This document shows positions 34,310-43,040 of a DNA stretch of 64,000 bases, piece after piece (within the stretch, counting starts at the first letter, position 1; each line of letters opens with the position of its first letter). A program made the position numbers and the translations under genes. The notes beneath the pieces are model-generated. The model did no database searches and had not been told where the DNA came from. It saw only the letters and a list, made by a program, of their open reading frames with translations. Source of the stretch: a bacterium (GTDB taxonomy: Bacteria; Sysuimicrobiota; Sysuimicrobiia; Sysuimicrobiales; Segetimicrobiaceae); assembly GCA_035308905.1 (NCBI GenBank), contig DATGFS010000009.1, forward strand, positions 62,001 through 126,000, written 5' to 3'.

Positions 34310-35193
34310 CGCGCGTCCGGTTCGCCGGCCGGGCCGCGATTCTGGCCGCGGCATTCGCGCTGAGCCTCGGTGGGTGGGGGAGTCCGGCGCACCGGCCCGC
34401 CGAAGCCGCTTCCGTGCCGGCTCCGGCGTCCGCCTCACCGTTTCCCGCTCTGCAGGGCCCCCTTAACATCACGGCCGACGAAGTGGTGGTCGACAACACC
34501 GGCACCGGTCTCATCGCGCGCGGGCACGTCCGCCTGACCTACAAGGCCGGCGTGGCCACGGCGAATCTTCTCCACCTCCGCCGCGCCGAGCGGACGGTCG
34601 AGCTCAGCGGCAACGTCACGCTGGCCGATCCGCAGGGCAAAGCGGCCGGCGACGACATCACCGTGACGTTCACCGCCGCCAATCAGGTCAGCCGGATCGT
34701 CATGGCCGGCAACGCCAGCGCCGAAACCAAGGATTATGCGCTGCAGGCCGACCACATCCTGGCCGACCGCGCCGCGGGCCGCCTCGTGGCCGACCGGCAC
34801 GTCACCACGTTCATGGCGCCCGACCTGATCCTGAACGGCGACCGGGCCGTCTTCAACCAGGGGGCGCATTACGGCGTCATCAGCGGGCACGTCGCGGCGT
34901 CCAACCGCGCGGGACGCATTCTCGGCGAATGGATCGAATTCTTCCAGCAGAAGCAACAGGCGACGGTGCACGGGCCCGTGACCGCCGAGGTCTACGGCGC
35001 GACGATCACGAGCAGCATCGCCCACGTGGATTTTGTGAAGTCGAGCGCGGTCTTCACGGGGCACACGGTGGTCACCCGCCGGCAGGGTACGCTAAACGCC
35101 GACCGGGTGACGATCTTCTACAACACGCGGCGGCTCATCGCCGAGGGCGCGACGCACGCCCACTTTACGGATCTCGAAAGCGATAACCCCTAG
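34306..35193 (+). CDS. LptA/OstA-like periplasmic protein
   Basis: 295 aa. Signal peptide of about 34 residues ending near P-A-E-A. Then OstA-type beta-strand repeats: L-N-I-T-A-D-E-V-V-V-D, G-L-I-A-R-G-H-V-R-L-T-Y, G-N-V-T-L-A-D-P-Q-G and similar, repeated through the protein. The family builds the bridge that carries LPS to the outer membrane. Its presence supports a diderm envelope. GTG start overlaps the Fur stop. It could also be an LptC/LptA-like protein serving another glycolipid. Confidence 0.8.
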   Translation: MTRVRFAGRAAILAAAFALSLGGWGSPAHRPAEAASVPAPASASPFPALQGPLNITADEVVVDNTGTGLIARGHVRLTYKAGVATANLLHLRRAERTVELSGNVTLADPQGKAAGDDITVTFTAANQVSRIVMAGNASAETKDYALQADHILADRAAGRLVADRHVTTFMAPDLILNGDRAVFNQGAHYGVISGHVAASNRAGRILGEWIEFFQQKQQATVHGPVTAEVYGATITSSIAHVDFVKSSAVFTGHTVVTRRQGTLNADRVTIFYNTRRLIAEGATHAHFTDLESDNP

Positions 35194-35230
35194 TCGCGCC
35201 CCCCGCGCGGCCGGCCGCTGGTTCCTCGCC

Positions 35231-35629
35231 GTGGCGATCGGCGCCGCGGTGTTCGAGGCGATCGACGCGCTGAGTGCGGGCGGCGGTTCGTCCCTCAACG
35301 GCCGTTCTTCCGGTCCCTTCTCGGCAGTGCTCTTGTGGCTTCCGGTGATCTCGCCCGGCCTGGCCGGGCTCGTGGCGGCGTGGGCGGCCCCGCCCACGGC
35401 CCGCGCGGGTCTCCCGGCGGCGGCGGCGGCGGTATGGGCCCGGATCGGCGCGGACCGCCTCATCGGGGTGCTGCAAGGCGCGCAGCTGCCGCCGGAGACG
35501 GGCGTCGTGCTCGTCCTCGCGTTCGGGCTGCCGTGGACGGTGACGGCGCTTCTCGGAGGTCTGGTGCTCGTGGCGGGCCGGGCGGTGGTGCGGTCGCGGG
35601 CGCGCCCTAGGGCTCTTCGCCGCGCGTGA
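35231..35629 (+). CDS. Hypothetical membrane protein
   Basis: 132 aa, not recognised. Ala/Leu/Gly/Val-rich with about three hydrophobic segments (1-12, 30-50, 88-116) and a basic C-terminus (R-S-R-A-R-P-R). GTG 35231 is the only start in frame; the hydrophobic run begins slightly before it. It follows the LptA-like gene by 37 bases in the same direction and overlaps the end of the convergent TPR gene by 23 bases. Coding potential is plausible but not certain. Confidence 0.45.
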   Translation: MAIGAAVFEAIDALSAGGGSSLNGRSSGPFSAVLLWLPVISPGLAGLVAAWAAPPTARAGLPAAAAAVWARIGADRLIGVLQGAQLPPETGVVLVLAFGLPWTVTALLGGLVLVAGRAVVRSRARPRALRRA

Positions 35630-36293
35630 TGTAATTGTAGAGCGTGCGGTCCCGGTACGCCAGGTTGAACTGCACCGCCGCGTCCCGGCTGCGGCCCGTG
35701 CGGTAGTAGGCCGAGCCCAGCATGTAGTGGAGGACGCTGTTGCTGGGGTCGAGGCGGACGGCCTCCTCCCACTGCGCGACGGTATTCTTCGCGTCGTTGT
35801 GCGTCGAGTACACGTACCCGAGGTAACCGTGGTTCATCGCGTTGCCCGGTTCCTGCCGGGTCACTTCGAGGAACTCGCGAAATGCCGTCTGGTGATCGCC
35901 CGAGACCCATGAGGCGAAGGCCAGGGAATACCGTGCCAGTAGGTCTTTAGGGTTCTTCTGCACGTCGGTCGAAGACTGCTGGATAATCCGGCGTTCCAAG
36001 GCCGGCCGTCCGGATTCGCCGCCCACCATGCGATCGATTTGCTTCAGCACGTGCCACCCGTCGATCAGCATGCCTTCGTGCGCGTAGACCATGGCAAGCC
36101 GGTACGATGTCTCCGGGTCCGGACGCTGCGCGATCTTCGTCTTGAGCCCCGGGATGAGGCCGCGCCAGCTGGATCCGGCCTGCTGCGCCTGCGCCGCGCG
36201 GCCGCCCGCCCCCAACAGAGCGGCGAGCAGCGCCAGCACGACGGCCACGGAGACGACGGACGGTACACGGCGGGGATTCGAACGCGAGGTCAT
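35607..36293 (-). CDS. Secreted TPR-repeat protein
   Basis: 228 aa. Signal peptide at 1-36 (basic start, hydrophobic core, A-Q-A cut site). Residues 60-225 contain TPR-like helices, clearest in G-Y-L-G-Y-V-Y-S, W-E-E-A-V-R-L-D-P-S and Y-M-L-G-S-A-Y-Y-R-T-G. It probably mediates protein interactions in the periplasm or envelope. AGGAGG ribosome site; TATACT -10 at 36329-36324 on the minus strand. Confidence 0.82.
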   Translation of the reverse strand: MTSRSNPRRVPSVVSVAVVLALLAALLGAGGRAAQAQQAGSSWRGLIPGLKTKIAQRPDPETSYRLAMVYAHEGMLIDGWHVLKQIDRMVGGESGRPALERRIIQQSSTDVQKNPKDLLARYSLAFASWVSGDHQTAFREFLEVTRQEPGNAMNHGYLGYVYSTHNDAKNTVAQWEEAVRLDPSNSVLHYMLGSAYYRTGRSRDAAVQFNLAYRDRTLYNYITRGEEP

Positions 36294-36370
36294 CGGTGCG
36301 TCCTCCTGTCGGTCAACACTTCTAGTATACCGCAGGGCGGCTCCCGCCGCGCCGAGAAGTACAACCGGCG

Positions 36371-37399
36371 ATGCGCGCCGTCCGGTTCCATCAGCACGGG
36401 GGCCCCGAGGTTCTGACTTACGAGGAAGCGCCCGACCCGGTTCCCGGTCCGGGTCAGGTTCTCGTCCGCGTGCGCGCCTGCGCGATGAACCACCTCGACA
36501 TCCACGTCCGGCGCGGCATTCCCGGCATGACGCTGCCCCTGCCGCACACCCTCGGCAGCGACGTGGCGGGAGAGATCGCGGCGGTCGGGCCGGGCGTCAC
36601 CGACTGCAAGGCCGGCGACGCGGTGGTCGTGAACCCCGGGGTCGGCTGCGGCCACTGCGAGGCGTGCCTGTCCGGCGAGGACAACCTCTGCCGGCGCTAC
36701 TCGATCCTGGGCGAGCACATCCCCGGCGGCTACGCCGAGCTCGTCGCGGTGCCCGAGGCGAACATCCTGCCCAAGCCGGCGCGGCTGTCATTTGCGGAGG
36801 CGGCGGCCGTCCCGCTCGTCTTTCTCACCGCGTGGGACATGCTGGTGGTGGGCGCGCGTGTCCGGCCCTCGGAGACGGTGCTGGTCTGGGGGGCCGGCAG
36901 CGGGGTCGGGAGCGCCGCGATCCAAATCGCCAAAGAGTTCGACGCCCGGGTGATCGCCGTCGCGGGCGCGGACTGGAAGCTCGAACGGGCCCGCGCGCTC
37001 GGCGCCGACGAGACGATCAACCACGCCACGCAGCAGGTGGGCGACGAGGTCCGGCGCCTGACCGGCCGCCGCGGGGCCGACATCGTCTTCGAGCACGTCG
37101 GCCAGGCGACGTGGGAGACGAGCCTGCGGGCGCTCGCCCGCGGCGGCCGCCTCGTCACCTGCGGGGCGACGAGCGGCTTCGCGGCGCAGACGGATCTGCG
37201 GTACGTCTTCGCGCGCCGCGTTCTCATCCGGGGCACGTTCATGGGCGGCAAGGGCACCATGCACGAGATCATGCGGCTCGTCGAGGCCGCGCGGCTGCGT
37301 CCGGTGGTGCACGACGTGCGGCCGCTCGAGGACGTGCGCCGCGCGCACGAGGCGATGGAGCGGAGCGAGCAGTTCGGAAAGCTGGTGCTCGAGCCGTAA
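36371..37399 (+). CDS. Zinc-type alcohol dehydrogenase / quinone oxidoreductase family
   Basis: 342 aa, medium-chain dehydrogenase. Structural zinc cysteines in G-C-G-H-C-E-A-C with a fourth Cys eight residues later (N-L-C). Nucleotide motif G-A-G-S-G-V-G-S near residue 176. The usual catalytic-zinc Cys near residue 38 is present in A-C-A-M-N-H. Substrate unknown. Ends three bases before the convergent MoaD-MoaE gene. Confidence 0.9.
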   Translation: MRAVRFHQHGGPEVLTYEEAPDPVPGPGQVLVRVRACAMNHLDIHVRRGIPGMTLPLPHTLGSDVAGEIAAVGPGVTDCKAGDAVVVNPGVGCGHCEACLSGEDNLCRRYSILGEHIPGGYAELVAVPEANILPKPARLSFAEAAAVPLVFLTAWDMLVVGARVRPSETVLVWGAGSGVGSAAIQIAKEFDARVIAVAGADWKLERARALGADETINHATQQVGDEVRRLTGRRGADIVFEHVGQATWETSLRALARGGRLVTCGATSGFAAQTDLRYVFARRVLIRGTFMGGKGTMHEIMRLVEAARLRPVVHDVRPLEDVRRAHEAMERSEQFGKLVLEP

Positions 37400-37402
37400 C
37401 GG

Positions 37403-38092
37403 TCAGCGCTTCGGCGCCGGGGCGGGATGCTCGGCGCCGATCCACGCGGCGCCGCCCTCCCACACTTCCTTCTTCCAGATCGGCACCGTCTGTTTCAACG
37501 TGTCGATCGTGTAGCGGCCGGCGTCGAAGGCGTCGCCCCGATGCGGCGCGGAGACGGCGACCGCCACGCTCGGCTCGCCGACCCCGAGCCGCCCCGTGCG
37601 GTGCACGATGGCGATCCGCGTGACCGGCCAGCGCTCCGTGACCGTGGCGGCGATCTTCGCCATCTCGCGGCGGGCCAGCGTTTCGTACGCTTCGTAGACC
37701 AGGTGGTCGACGCGCCGGCCGCGGGCGTTGTCGCGGACGACGCCGAGGAACAGGACCACCGCGCCGGCCCGCGGATCGGCGACCGCGCGCAGGACCCGGT
37801 CCGTCGAGATCGGCCCGCCGGTCAACTCGACCGTGACGGCTCCGGCGTCCCCGCCGCTCACGGGCGGAATCAGCGCCACTTCGGCGGCGCCGCGGAGCGG
37901 GCGATTGCCGGTCACGTATTCGTCGTTGATCGCGAACCCGGACGGCGGCGGGAGGGTCCGAAGACCGGGGTACCGGGCGACGAGCGCCGTCCACAGCGCG
38001 GCGCCGTCGGCGTCGTCGTGCAGCGGAAGTTCGACCTGCGAGGCGCCCACCGCTTCCCGGTACGAAGCAAAGAGCCGGACCTTGATCTTCAC
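37403..38092 (-). CDS. MoaD-MoaE fusion, molybdopterin synthase
   Basis: 229 aa. Residues 1-81: MoaD ubiquitin-like sulfur carrier ending in P-P-V-S-G-G (Gly80-Gly81). Residues 90-229: MoaE catalytic subunit with H-R-T-G-R-L and P-I-W-K-K-E. Together they add the dithiolene to precursor Z. In a fused chain the MoaD glycine cannot be thiocarboxylated until it is freed. The similar fusion MoaX of Mycobacterium tuberculosis is cleaved at this point. GTG 38092 gives the classical M-K-I-K-V-R-L-F start and fits a leaderless transcript; GTG 38098 is the alternative. Confidence 0.92.
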   Translation of the reverse strand: MKIKVRLFASYREAVGASQVELPLHDDADGAALWTALVARYPGLRTLPPPSGFAINDEYVTGNRPLRGAAEVALIPPVSGGDAGAVTVELTGGPISTDRVLRAVADPRAGAVVLFLGVVRDNARGRRVDHLVYEAYETLARREMAKIAATVTERWPVTRIAIVHRTGRLGVGEPSVAVAVSAPHRGDAFDAGRYTIDTLKQTVPIWKKEVWEGGAAWIGAEHPAPAPKR

Positions 38093-38099
38093 GGCCACG

Positions 38100-38105
38100 A
38101 TTGTA
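38100..38105 (-). promoter_or_regulatory. -10 element placing the MoaD-MoaE start at the transcript 5' end
   Basis: TACAAT on the minus strand (38105-38100) lies seven bases before GTG 38092. No ribosome site fits between, so a leaderless mRNA is likely. Confidence 0.45.
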
Positions 38106-38226
38106 GCATAGGCGGAACCATACGGCCGCGCGGCGCGTTACGATGGGATGAGCGTCCGGGAAAGTACGGAACGCGTGGAATTCACAACGGCCGGCGGCGC
38201 GCCCGCCCGCAAGGAGATGGCAGCGC

Positions 38227-39108
38227 GTGTTCACCGTTCGACGTATCGCGATCGTCGCGCTCGCGGTTGCATTCGCGACCGCGGGGACGTTCCCGGTGGC
38301 GGGGCGGGCCCCGGCCGCCAACGCGGCGCTCTTCAGCGTGAGCGAGCAGCAGGAGATCCAGATCGGGCGTGAGGTCGAGCGGCAGCTCGCCCAAAAGCCC
38401 GGCTTCGTCGACGACCCGGGGTTGACCGAGAATCTCACCGAGATCGGACACAAGCTGGCCGCGGTCTCGGAGCGGCCCAAATTGCCCTGGACGTACCACA
38501 TCCTGCGCGACAGCAGCGTGAACGCGATCGCCGCGCCCGGCGGGTACATCTTCGCGACGCGCGGGCTGTTCGGCTTCGTCAAATCCCAGGACGAGCTGGC
38601 CTTCGTGATCGGGCACGAGACCACGCACGTCGCGCACCGGCACGCCGTCGATCTGGCGCAGAAGGACATGGAACTCCAGTTTGGCGCCGTGATTCTCTCG
38701 CAGGTGTTGTTCGGCGGCAGCTGGTCCGCCTCGATCTTGAGCCAGATCGGCCGGAACATGATCGACGCGAAGTTCTCGCGCGACAAAGAGTACGAGGCGG
38801 ACCATTACGGCGTCATCTACGCCCGGAAGGCGGGATACGACCCGACGCAGTCGATCGCGTTCTTCGACCGGCTGCGCACCCAGGAAAAGACCCAGCCGGG
38901 GCTCGCCCGGGCCTTCGAGAGCCACCCGGAGACGCCGGCGCGCATCGGCGCCGTCTGCACCGAGTTGACCGGGATGGGCTACCACATCACCTGTCCGGTG
39001 GCGCCGGCCTCGGCCGGCCGTCCCGCCTCGCCGGGTGGTCCGGCGGGATCGACCCCGGCCCAGCCCGCGGGCACGCCGGCCCTCGCCCCGTCGCAGGAGC
39101 ACAACTAA
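38227..39108 (+). CDS. M48-family metalloprotease (secreted, BepA/YcaL-like)
   Basis: 293 aa. Signal peptide of about 34 residues. Zinc motif H-E-T-T-H near residue 137 and the third ligand in E-Y-E-A-D-H-Y-G near 191. C-terminal 40 residues are Pro/Ala-rich and probably disordered. Periplasmic relatives remove misassembled outer-membrane proteins, fitting a diderm envelope. GTG start with AAGGAG nine bases upstream. Confidence 0.9.
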   Translation: MFTVRRIAIVALAVAFATAGTFPVAGRAPAANAALFSVSEQQEIQIGREVERQLAQKPGFVDDPGLTENLTEIGHKLAAVSERPKLPWTYHILRDSSVNAIAAPGGYIFATRGLFGFVKSQDELAFVIGHETTHVAHRHAVDLAQKDMELQFGAVILSQVLFGGSWSASILSQIGRNMIDAKFSRDKEYEADHYGVIYARKAGYDPTQSIAFFDRLRTQEKTQPGLARAFESHPETPARIGAVCTELTGMGYHITCPVAPASAGRPASPGGPAGSTPAQPAGTPALAPSQEHN

Positions 39109-39162
39109 GCGGGCGGAATCCGCGCGAAGGGATCGCCCGCGGCGCGGCCCGAAGTTCCCGGC

Positions 39163-40062
39163 GTGAGCCGCGCCCGGATCGCCGACCCGTACGCCGCGCC
39201 GGGCACGTATCGCAAAGCGCAGCTGCACTGCCACACCACGCGCTCGGACGGTCGCGACGACCCCCGAACCGTCGTCGAGCGCTACCGCGCCGCCGGCTAC
39301 GCCTTCGTGGTCTTCACGGATCACAATCGCGTGACCGCCTGTGACGAGCTCAACGACGGCGCGTTCGTGGCGCTCCCCGGCGTCGAGACCACGGTCCCCC
39401 GGCCGTTCCGGCCGCTCGGCCCGCATATGGGCCGGCTTGGTGCGCCGGGGTCGCTCGACGCGCGCGGCGCGCAGGCCTGCGTCGACGCGACCGTGGCCGC
39501 GGGCGGCGTCGTGTCGCTCCACCATCCGTCGTGGACCGGCAACTTCGGGACCGGACGATGGCCGCTCGCGGAGATGCTGGCGCTTCGCGGTTACCACCTC
39601 GTCGAGATCAGCAACCACCACAGCGGAACCCGGAGCGACCTGCGGCGCTGGACCGCGGTGCTCCGGCGCCGCGGCGCGACCGGGGCCGTCGGGGCTGTCG
39701 CGGCCGACGATTTGCACCGCCCGCGCGATCTCGACACGGGCTGGGTTATGGTGAAGACGCCCGCCGTCGCCGCCGGTCCGTTTCTCGACGCGCTGCGGTC
39801 GCTGGCGTTCTACGCGTCCACGGGTCCGGTCGCAGAGTTCAGCGTGCGAGACGGGACGATCACCGTCGAGACCGACGCTCCAACGATCCGGTTCATCGAC
39901 GGTGCGGATGGTGTGCGCGTCGAACGGTCGGGGCCGTCGGCAGCCTATGAACCGGCCGGTGATGAACAGTTCGTCCGGGTGGAATGCATTGGGCGCTCGA
40001 TGACCCGGACGGGGGTCCCGGCGACCGCCTGGTCGCAGGCGTTCTGGATCGACCTGAGCTAA
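39163..40062 (+). CDS. PHP-domain phosphoesterase-like protein
   Basis: 299 aa. PHP metal motifs: L-H-C-H-T-T-R-S-D-G near 21-30, T-D-H-N, G-V-E-T, S-L-H-H-P-S-W and A-A-D-D-L-H-R-P near 180. These are the usual histidine/aspartate ligands for a trinuclear metal site. Likely hydrolyses a phosphate ester or a nucleotide. A C-terminal 70-residue beta region is of unknown role. Convergent with and overlapping the SIS gene by four bases. Confidence 0.85.
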   Translation: MSRARIADPYAAPGTYRKAQLHCHTTRSDGRDDPRTVVERYRAAGYAFVVFTDHNRVTACDELNDGAFVALPGVETTVPRPFRPLGPHMGRLGAPGSLDARGAQACVDATVAAGGVVSLHHPSWTGNFGTGRWPLAEMLALRGYHLVEISNHHSGTRSDLRRWTAVLRRRGATGAVGAVAADDLHRPRDLDTGWVMVKTPAVAAGPFLDALRSLAFYASTGPVAEFSVRDGTITVETDAPTIRFIDGADGVRVERSGPSAAYEPAGDEQFVRVECIGRSMTRTGVPATAWSQAFWIDLS

Positions 40063-40730
40063 CGACGGCGCCGGGCCGCGCGCGGCCCGGCCGGACGCGG
40101 CCCGGCCGTTCCTCCCGATCCGACGCGCGGCGCCGCGACCCCCAGCGCCAGGCGAATGTACGTCGTTAGCATGTGATTGATCGCAAGGTGCGCATCCTCG
40201 ACGACCTGGTAATCGTCGCTCGGCACCACGATCGCGTGGTCCGCCAGCGCCCGCACCGCGCCGCCGTCCCCGCCGAGGAGCGCGAACACGCCGGCCCCCG
40301 CGACGCGCGCGGCGCGCGCCGCCGCCACGATGTTCGGCGAATGTCCGCTGACCGAGAGCAGCAGGACGGCGTCTCCCTCCCGGGCGAGGGTCGTTACCTG
40401 CTCCGCAAACGCCGTCTCGTAGGCGCCGTCGTTGGCCCAGGCCGTCACCACGCTGGACGCGTCGCCGAGGGCGACGGCGCGAATCCGGGGGGCACCGGCG
40501 CGGGGCGGGCGGCCCAGCGCCGCCTTGCCGAGATCGACCGCCATGTGGGACGCGTTCGCGGCGCTGCCGCCGTTCCCGGCGATGAGGAGGAGCCCCCCGG
40601 CGCGCGTGATCTGCCAGAGCCGCTCGGCCGCGGCCACGAGGTCCGAAGTGTCGACCGCGGCGAGGGCCGCGCGGAGCCGGAAGACGTGGTCGTCCATCGC
40701 GGCGCGGGCCGTGCCGGGCGCCACGGTCAT
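40059..40730 (-). CDS. SIS-domain sugar-phosphate isomerase (GmhA-like)
   Basis: 223 aa. Phosphosugar-binding SIS motifs G-N-G-G-S-A-A-N-A-S-H and L-S-V-S-G-H-S-P-N. Less typical than the GmhA at 53-54 kb (S-A-A-N instead of S-A-A-D, no H-I-Q-E-A-H but V-V-E-D-A-H). Start ATG 40730 is uncertain; ATG 40697 is an alternative. Directly downstream of a GHMP kinase in the same direction, so it likely supplies or uses a heptose 7-phosphate. Confidence 0.82.
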   Translation of the reverse strand: MTVAPGTARAAMDDHVFRLRAALAAVDTSDLVAAAERLWQITRAGGLLLIAGNGGSAANASHMAVDLGKAALGRPPRAGAPRIRAVALGDASSVVTAWANDGAYETAFAEQVTTLAREGDAVLLLSVSGHSPNIVAAARAARVAGAGVFALLGGDGGAVRALADHAIVVPSDDYQVVEDAHLAINHMLTTYIRLALGVAAPRVGSGGTAGPRPAGPRAARRRR

Positions 40731-40782
40731 GCCGGCGGAGACCGGCCGTTTGGCGGCGCGTCGAGCGGCCGGGCGCGTGCGG

Positions 40783-41763
40783 CTACTCCTCGACATAGAT
40801 GATCCGGCTCCCGAACGGTTCGAGGTGAATCGGGATCCGCCGCAGCTCCGGCAGGCGCTCGACGATCCGCGCGTGGTCGCGCGGCGCGGCGAACAACAGC
40901 AGGAAGCCGCCGCCTCCGGCGCCCACCACCTTCCCGCCGACGGCGCCCGCCGCGCGGGCCCGATCGTACCACTCATCGATCTGCGGGCTCGAGATGCCGC
41001 TCGCGAGCCCGCGCTTGATCTTCCACCCGGCGTCGAGGATCTCGCCGACCGTGTCGAGCCGGCGGTCGAGGATCGCGGCGCGCAGGTCGAGCGCCAGGTC
41101 GCGCAGCCGCGCCGCGTCGCTCAGCGCCGCGGCGCCGTCCTCGAAGTTGCGCTGCTGTTCGGCGAGAATCGAGTCGGCCCGCCGCGTGAACCCGGTGTAG
41201 AGGAGCAGCAGATGCGCCTCGAGCCCGCGCCGGAACTCGCCGCCGGGCAAGAGCGGCTCGACCAGGACGCCGTCCGGCTCGAACCGGATGAACTGCAGTC
41301 CCCCGTACGCGGCGATGTACTGGTCCTGCTTGCCGATCGGCTTGCCGAGGCGGCCGAGCTCGATCTCGCAGGCTTCCTCCGCGAGCCGCTTCGCGCCGAC
41401 GTGGCGGCCCGCGAAAGCGTGGAGCGCGTGCAGCAGCCCGACCGTGTAGGTGCTGGAGGAGCCGAGCCCGGTGCCGCGGGACGGAATGTCGGAGATCGAA
41501 GTGATTTCGATCCCGCCGCTGATCCCGGTCGTCCGCAGCGCTTCGCGGATCAACTCGTGCTTGAGATCGTCCACGCGGTCCACCATCTCCGTTGTGGAGT
41601 AGCTCGCGCGGATCTTGTCGTCGAACTTCCGGTTGACGGTGATGTACATGTACTTGTCGATCGCGGTCGCGACGACGGCCCCGGATCCGCGCTCGTAGAC
41701 CGCCGGAAAGTCCGACCCGCCGCCGGCGAAGCTGATGCGAAGCGGTGTGCGCGTAATGATCAC
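40783..41763 (-). CDS. hddA: GHMP kinase, D-glycero-D-manno-heptose 7-phosphate kinase-like
   Basis: 326 aa. Starts with I-I-T-R-T-P-L-R-I-S-F-A-G-G-G-S-D and has the ATP loop G-L-G-S-S-S-T-Y near residue 107 and G-A-G-G-G-G-F near 285, all HddA features. Would phosphorylate C1 of heptose 7-phosphate for GDP-heptose. GTG 41763 is preferred; ATG 41775 is possible. Paired with the SIS gene below. A second kinase/isomerase pair lies at 52-54 kb. No hddC nucleotidyltransferase or gmhB phosphatase is in the window. Confidence 0.87.
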   Translation of the reverse strand: MIITRTPLRISFAGGGSDFPAVYERGSGAVVATAIDKYMYITVNRKFDDKIRASYSTTEMVDRVDDLKHELIREALRTTGISGGIEITSISDIPSRGTGLGSSSTYTVGLLHALHAFAGRHVGAKRLAEEACEIELGRLGKPIGKQDQYIAAYGGLQFIRFEPDGVLVEPLLPGGEFRRGLEAHLLLLYTGFTRRADSILAEQQRNFEDGAAALSDAARLRDLALDLRAAILDRRLDTVGEILDAGWKIKRGLASGISSPQIDEWYDRARAAGAVGGKVVGAGGGGFLLLFAAPRDHARIVERLPELRRIPIHLEPFGSRIIYVEE

Positions 41764-41816
41764 GGCGCAACACATTCGCGCAGCGGCACGATTTGCTCCT
41801 CCCGCGCGGCCTGCCG

Positions 41817-41822
41817 TATAAT
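41817..41822 (+). promoter_or_regulatory. TATAAT element for a leaderless transcript
   Basis: A perfect TATAAT is followed by six bases and then GTG 41829. With transcription starting about seven bases after the -10, the start codon would be the first codon of the mRNA. No ribosome site is present. Confidence 0.6.
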
Positions 41823-41828
41823 CCATGC

Positions 41829-43040
41829 GTGATACGCCGTCCCGCGGAACTGGTCATCGTCTCGAGCGGGCCCGGTGAGGTCTCGACGTGGGCGGTCCCG
41901 ATGGCGCGCGCCGCGGCGGCGTGGGCCGCCGCCCGCGGGCAGACGCTCACGCTGTCCCTCGTGCTCCCCCCGTGCCAGTTTGCGAGCGGCCAGGAAGCCG
42001 CCTTCGCCCGCCGTCAGGGCCTCTTTTCGCGCGTGCTCGGGCCGCGCGACTGCCTCGCCGTGGTGACCGGCCTGCGCCGCCTCACGCTCGCCGGCAGCGG
42101 CTGCGTGCTGCACCTGGGCGGCGACCTGTGGTATTCGTCCACGCTGGCCCGCCGCGCGGGGGTGTCCGCGTACGCCTACGTCGAGACGCCGCTGATCCGC
42201 TCGCGGGCACACCGCTTCGCGCGCATCTTCGTGCCGTCGCAGGACCTGGCCGGCCGGCTGATGTCCGCGGGGGTGCCCGCCGGCCAGGTCGTGACCGTCG
42301 GAGACCTGCGCGTCGACGCGCTGACCCAGGCCCGGCCGGCCGCGCGGCCGCGGCGCGGCGGCGCGCGGGTCGCGCTGTTCCCGGGCAGCCGGCGGTGGAT
42401 TGTCGGAGGCTTCCTGCCGTTCTTGCTCGAGACCGCGGACGCGATGCGCGCGCGCCGGGGCGACGTGGAATTCGCGCTCGTCGCGTCGCCGTTTCTCCCC
42501 CGCGGGGCGCTCGCCGCGGCGCTGCGCGGCGGGCGGACCAACGTGGAGCGTCTCGGCATCACCGTCGTGGACGGCGACGACCTCGGGGCCGCGGCCGGGA
42601 CGGACCTTGCGATCACGCTGCCGGGTACCAACACGGTGCAGCTCGCGGTGCTCGGCGTGCCCATGGTCGTCGTGCTGCCGCTCGACCACCCGGGGCGCAT
42701 CCGCACCGAAGGGTTGAGCGAGTGGCTGGCGCGGATTCCCGGTCTCGGCGGCGCCATCAAGGGCGTGATGGCGTGGCGGTTTCTCCGGCGGCCGCACGCG
42801 CTGGCGTGGCCCAACCGGGAGGCGGGGCGGATGATCGTGCCGGAGATGGTCGGCCGGGTCGACCCGGCCGAGGTGGCGCGCCGCGTGCTCGCGATGCTCG
42901 ACGATCGGGCCGGACTCGACGCAACCGCGCGTGACCTGCGGGACGTGTACCGCACGCCGGCCGGGGTCGCCGACCGCATGCTCGAGGTGATGGCCGCGGC
43001 GCTGACCGGCCCCGCCGAACGCCCCGCGGTCCTGGCGTGA
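41829..43040 (+). CDS. LpxB-like glycosyltransferase (first of two)
   Basis: 403 aa. GT-B fold of the lipid-A-disaccharide synthase family: S-S-G-P-G-E-V-S-T-W at the start in place of G-E-x-S-G-D, L-F-P-G-S-R-R, and L-P-G-T-N-T-V-Q-L-A-V-L-G-V-P near residue 270. It differs enough from true LpxB that the acceptor may not be UDP-diacylglucosamine. GTG start fixed by the leaderless promoter. Overlaps the next, related gene by four bases. Confidence 0.78.
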   Translation: MIRRPAELVIVSSGPGEVSTWAVPMARAAAAWAAARGQTLTLSLVLPPCQFASGQEAAFARRQGLFSRVLGPRDCLAVVTGLRRLTLAGSGCVLHLGGDLWYSSTLARRAGVSAYAYVETPLIRSRAHRFARIFVPSQDLAGRLMSAGVPAGQVVTVGDLRVDALTQARPAARPRRGGARVALFPGSRRWIVGGFLPFLLETADAMRARRGDVEFALVASPFLPRGALAAALRGGRTNVERLGITVVDGDDLGAAAGTDLAITLPGTNTVQLAVLGVPMVVVLPLDHPGRIRTEGLSEWLARIPGLGGAIKGVMAWRFLRRPHALAWPNREAGRMIVPEMVGRVDPAEVARRVLAMLDDRAGLDATARDLRDVYRTPAGVADRMLEVMAAALTGPAERPAVLA

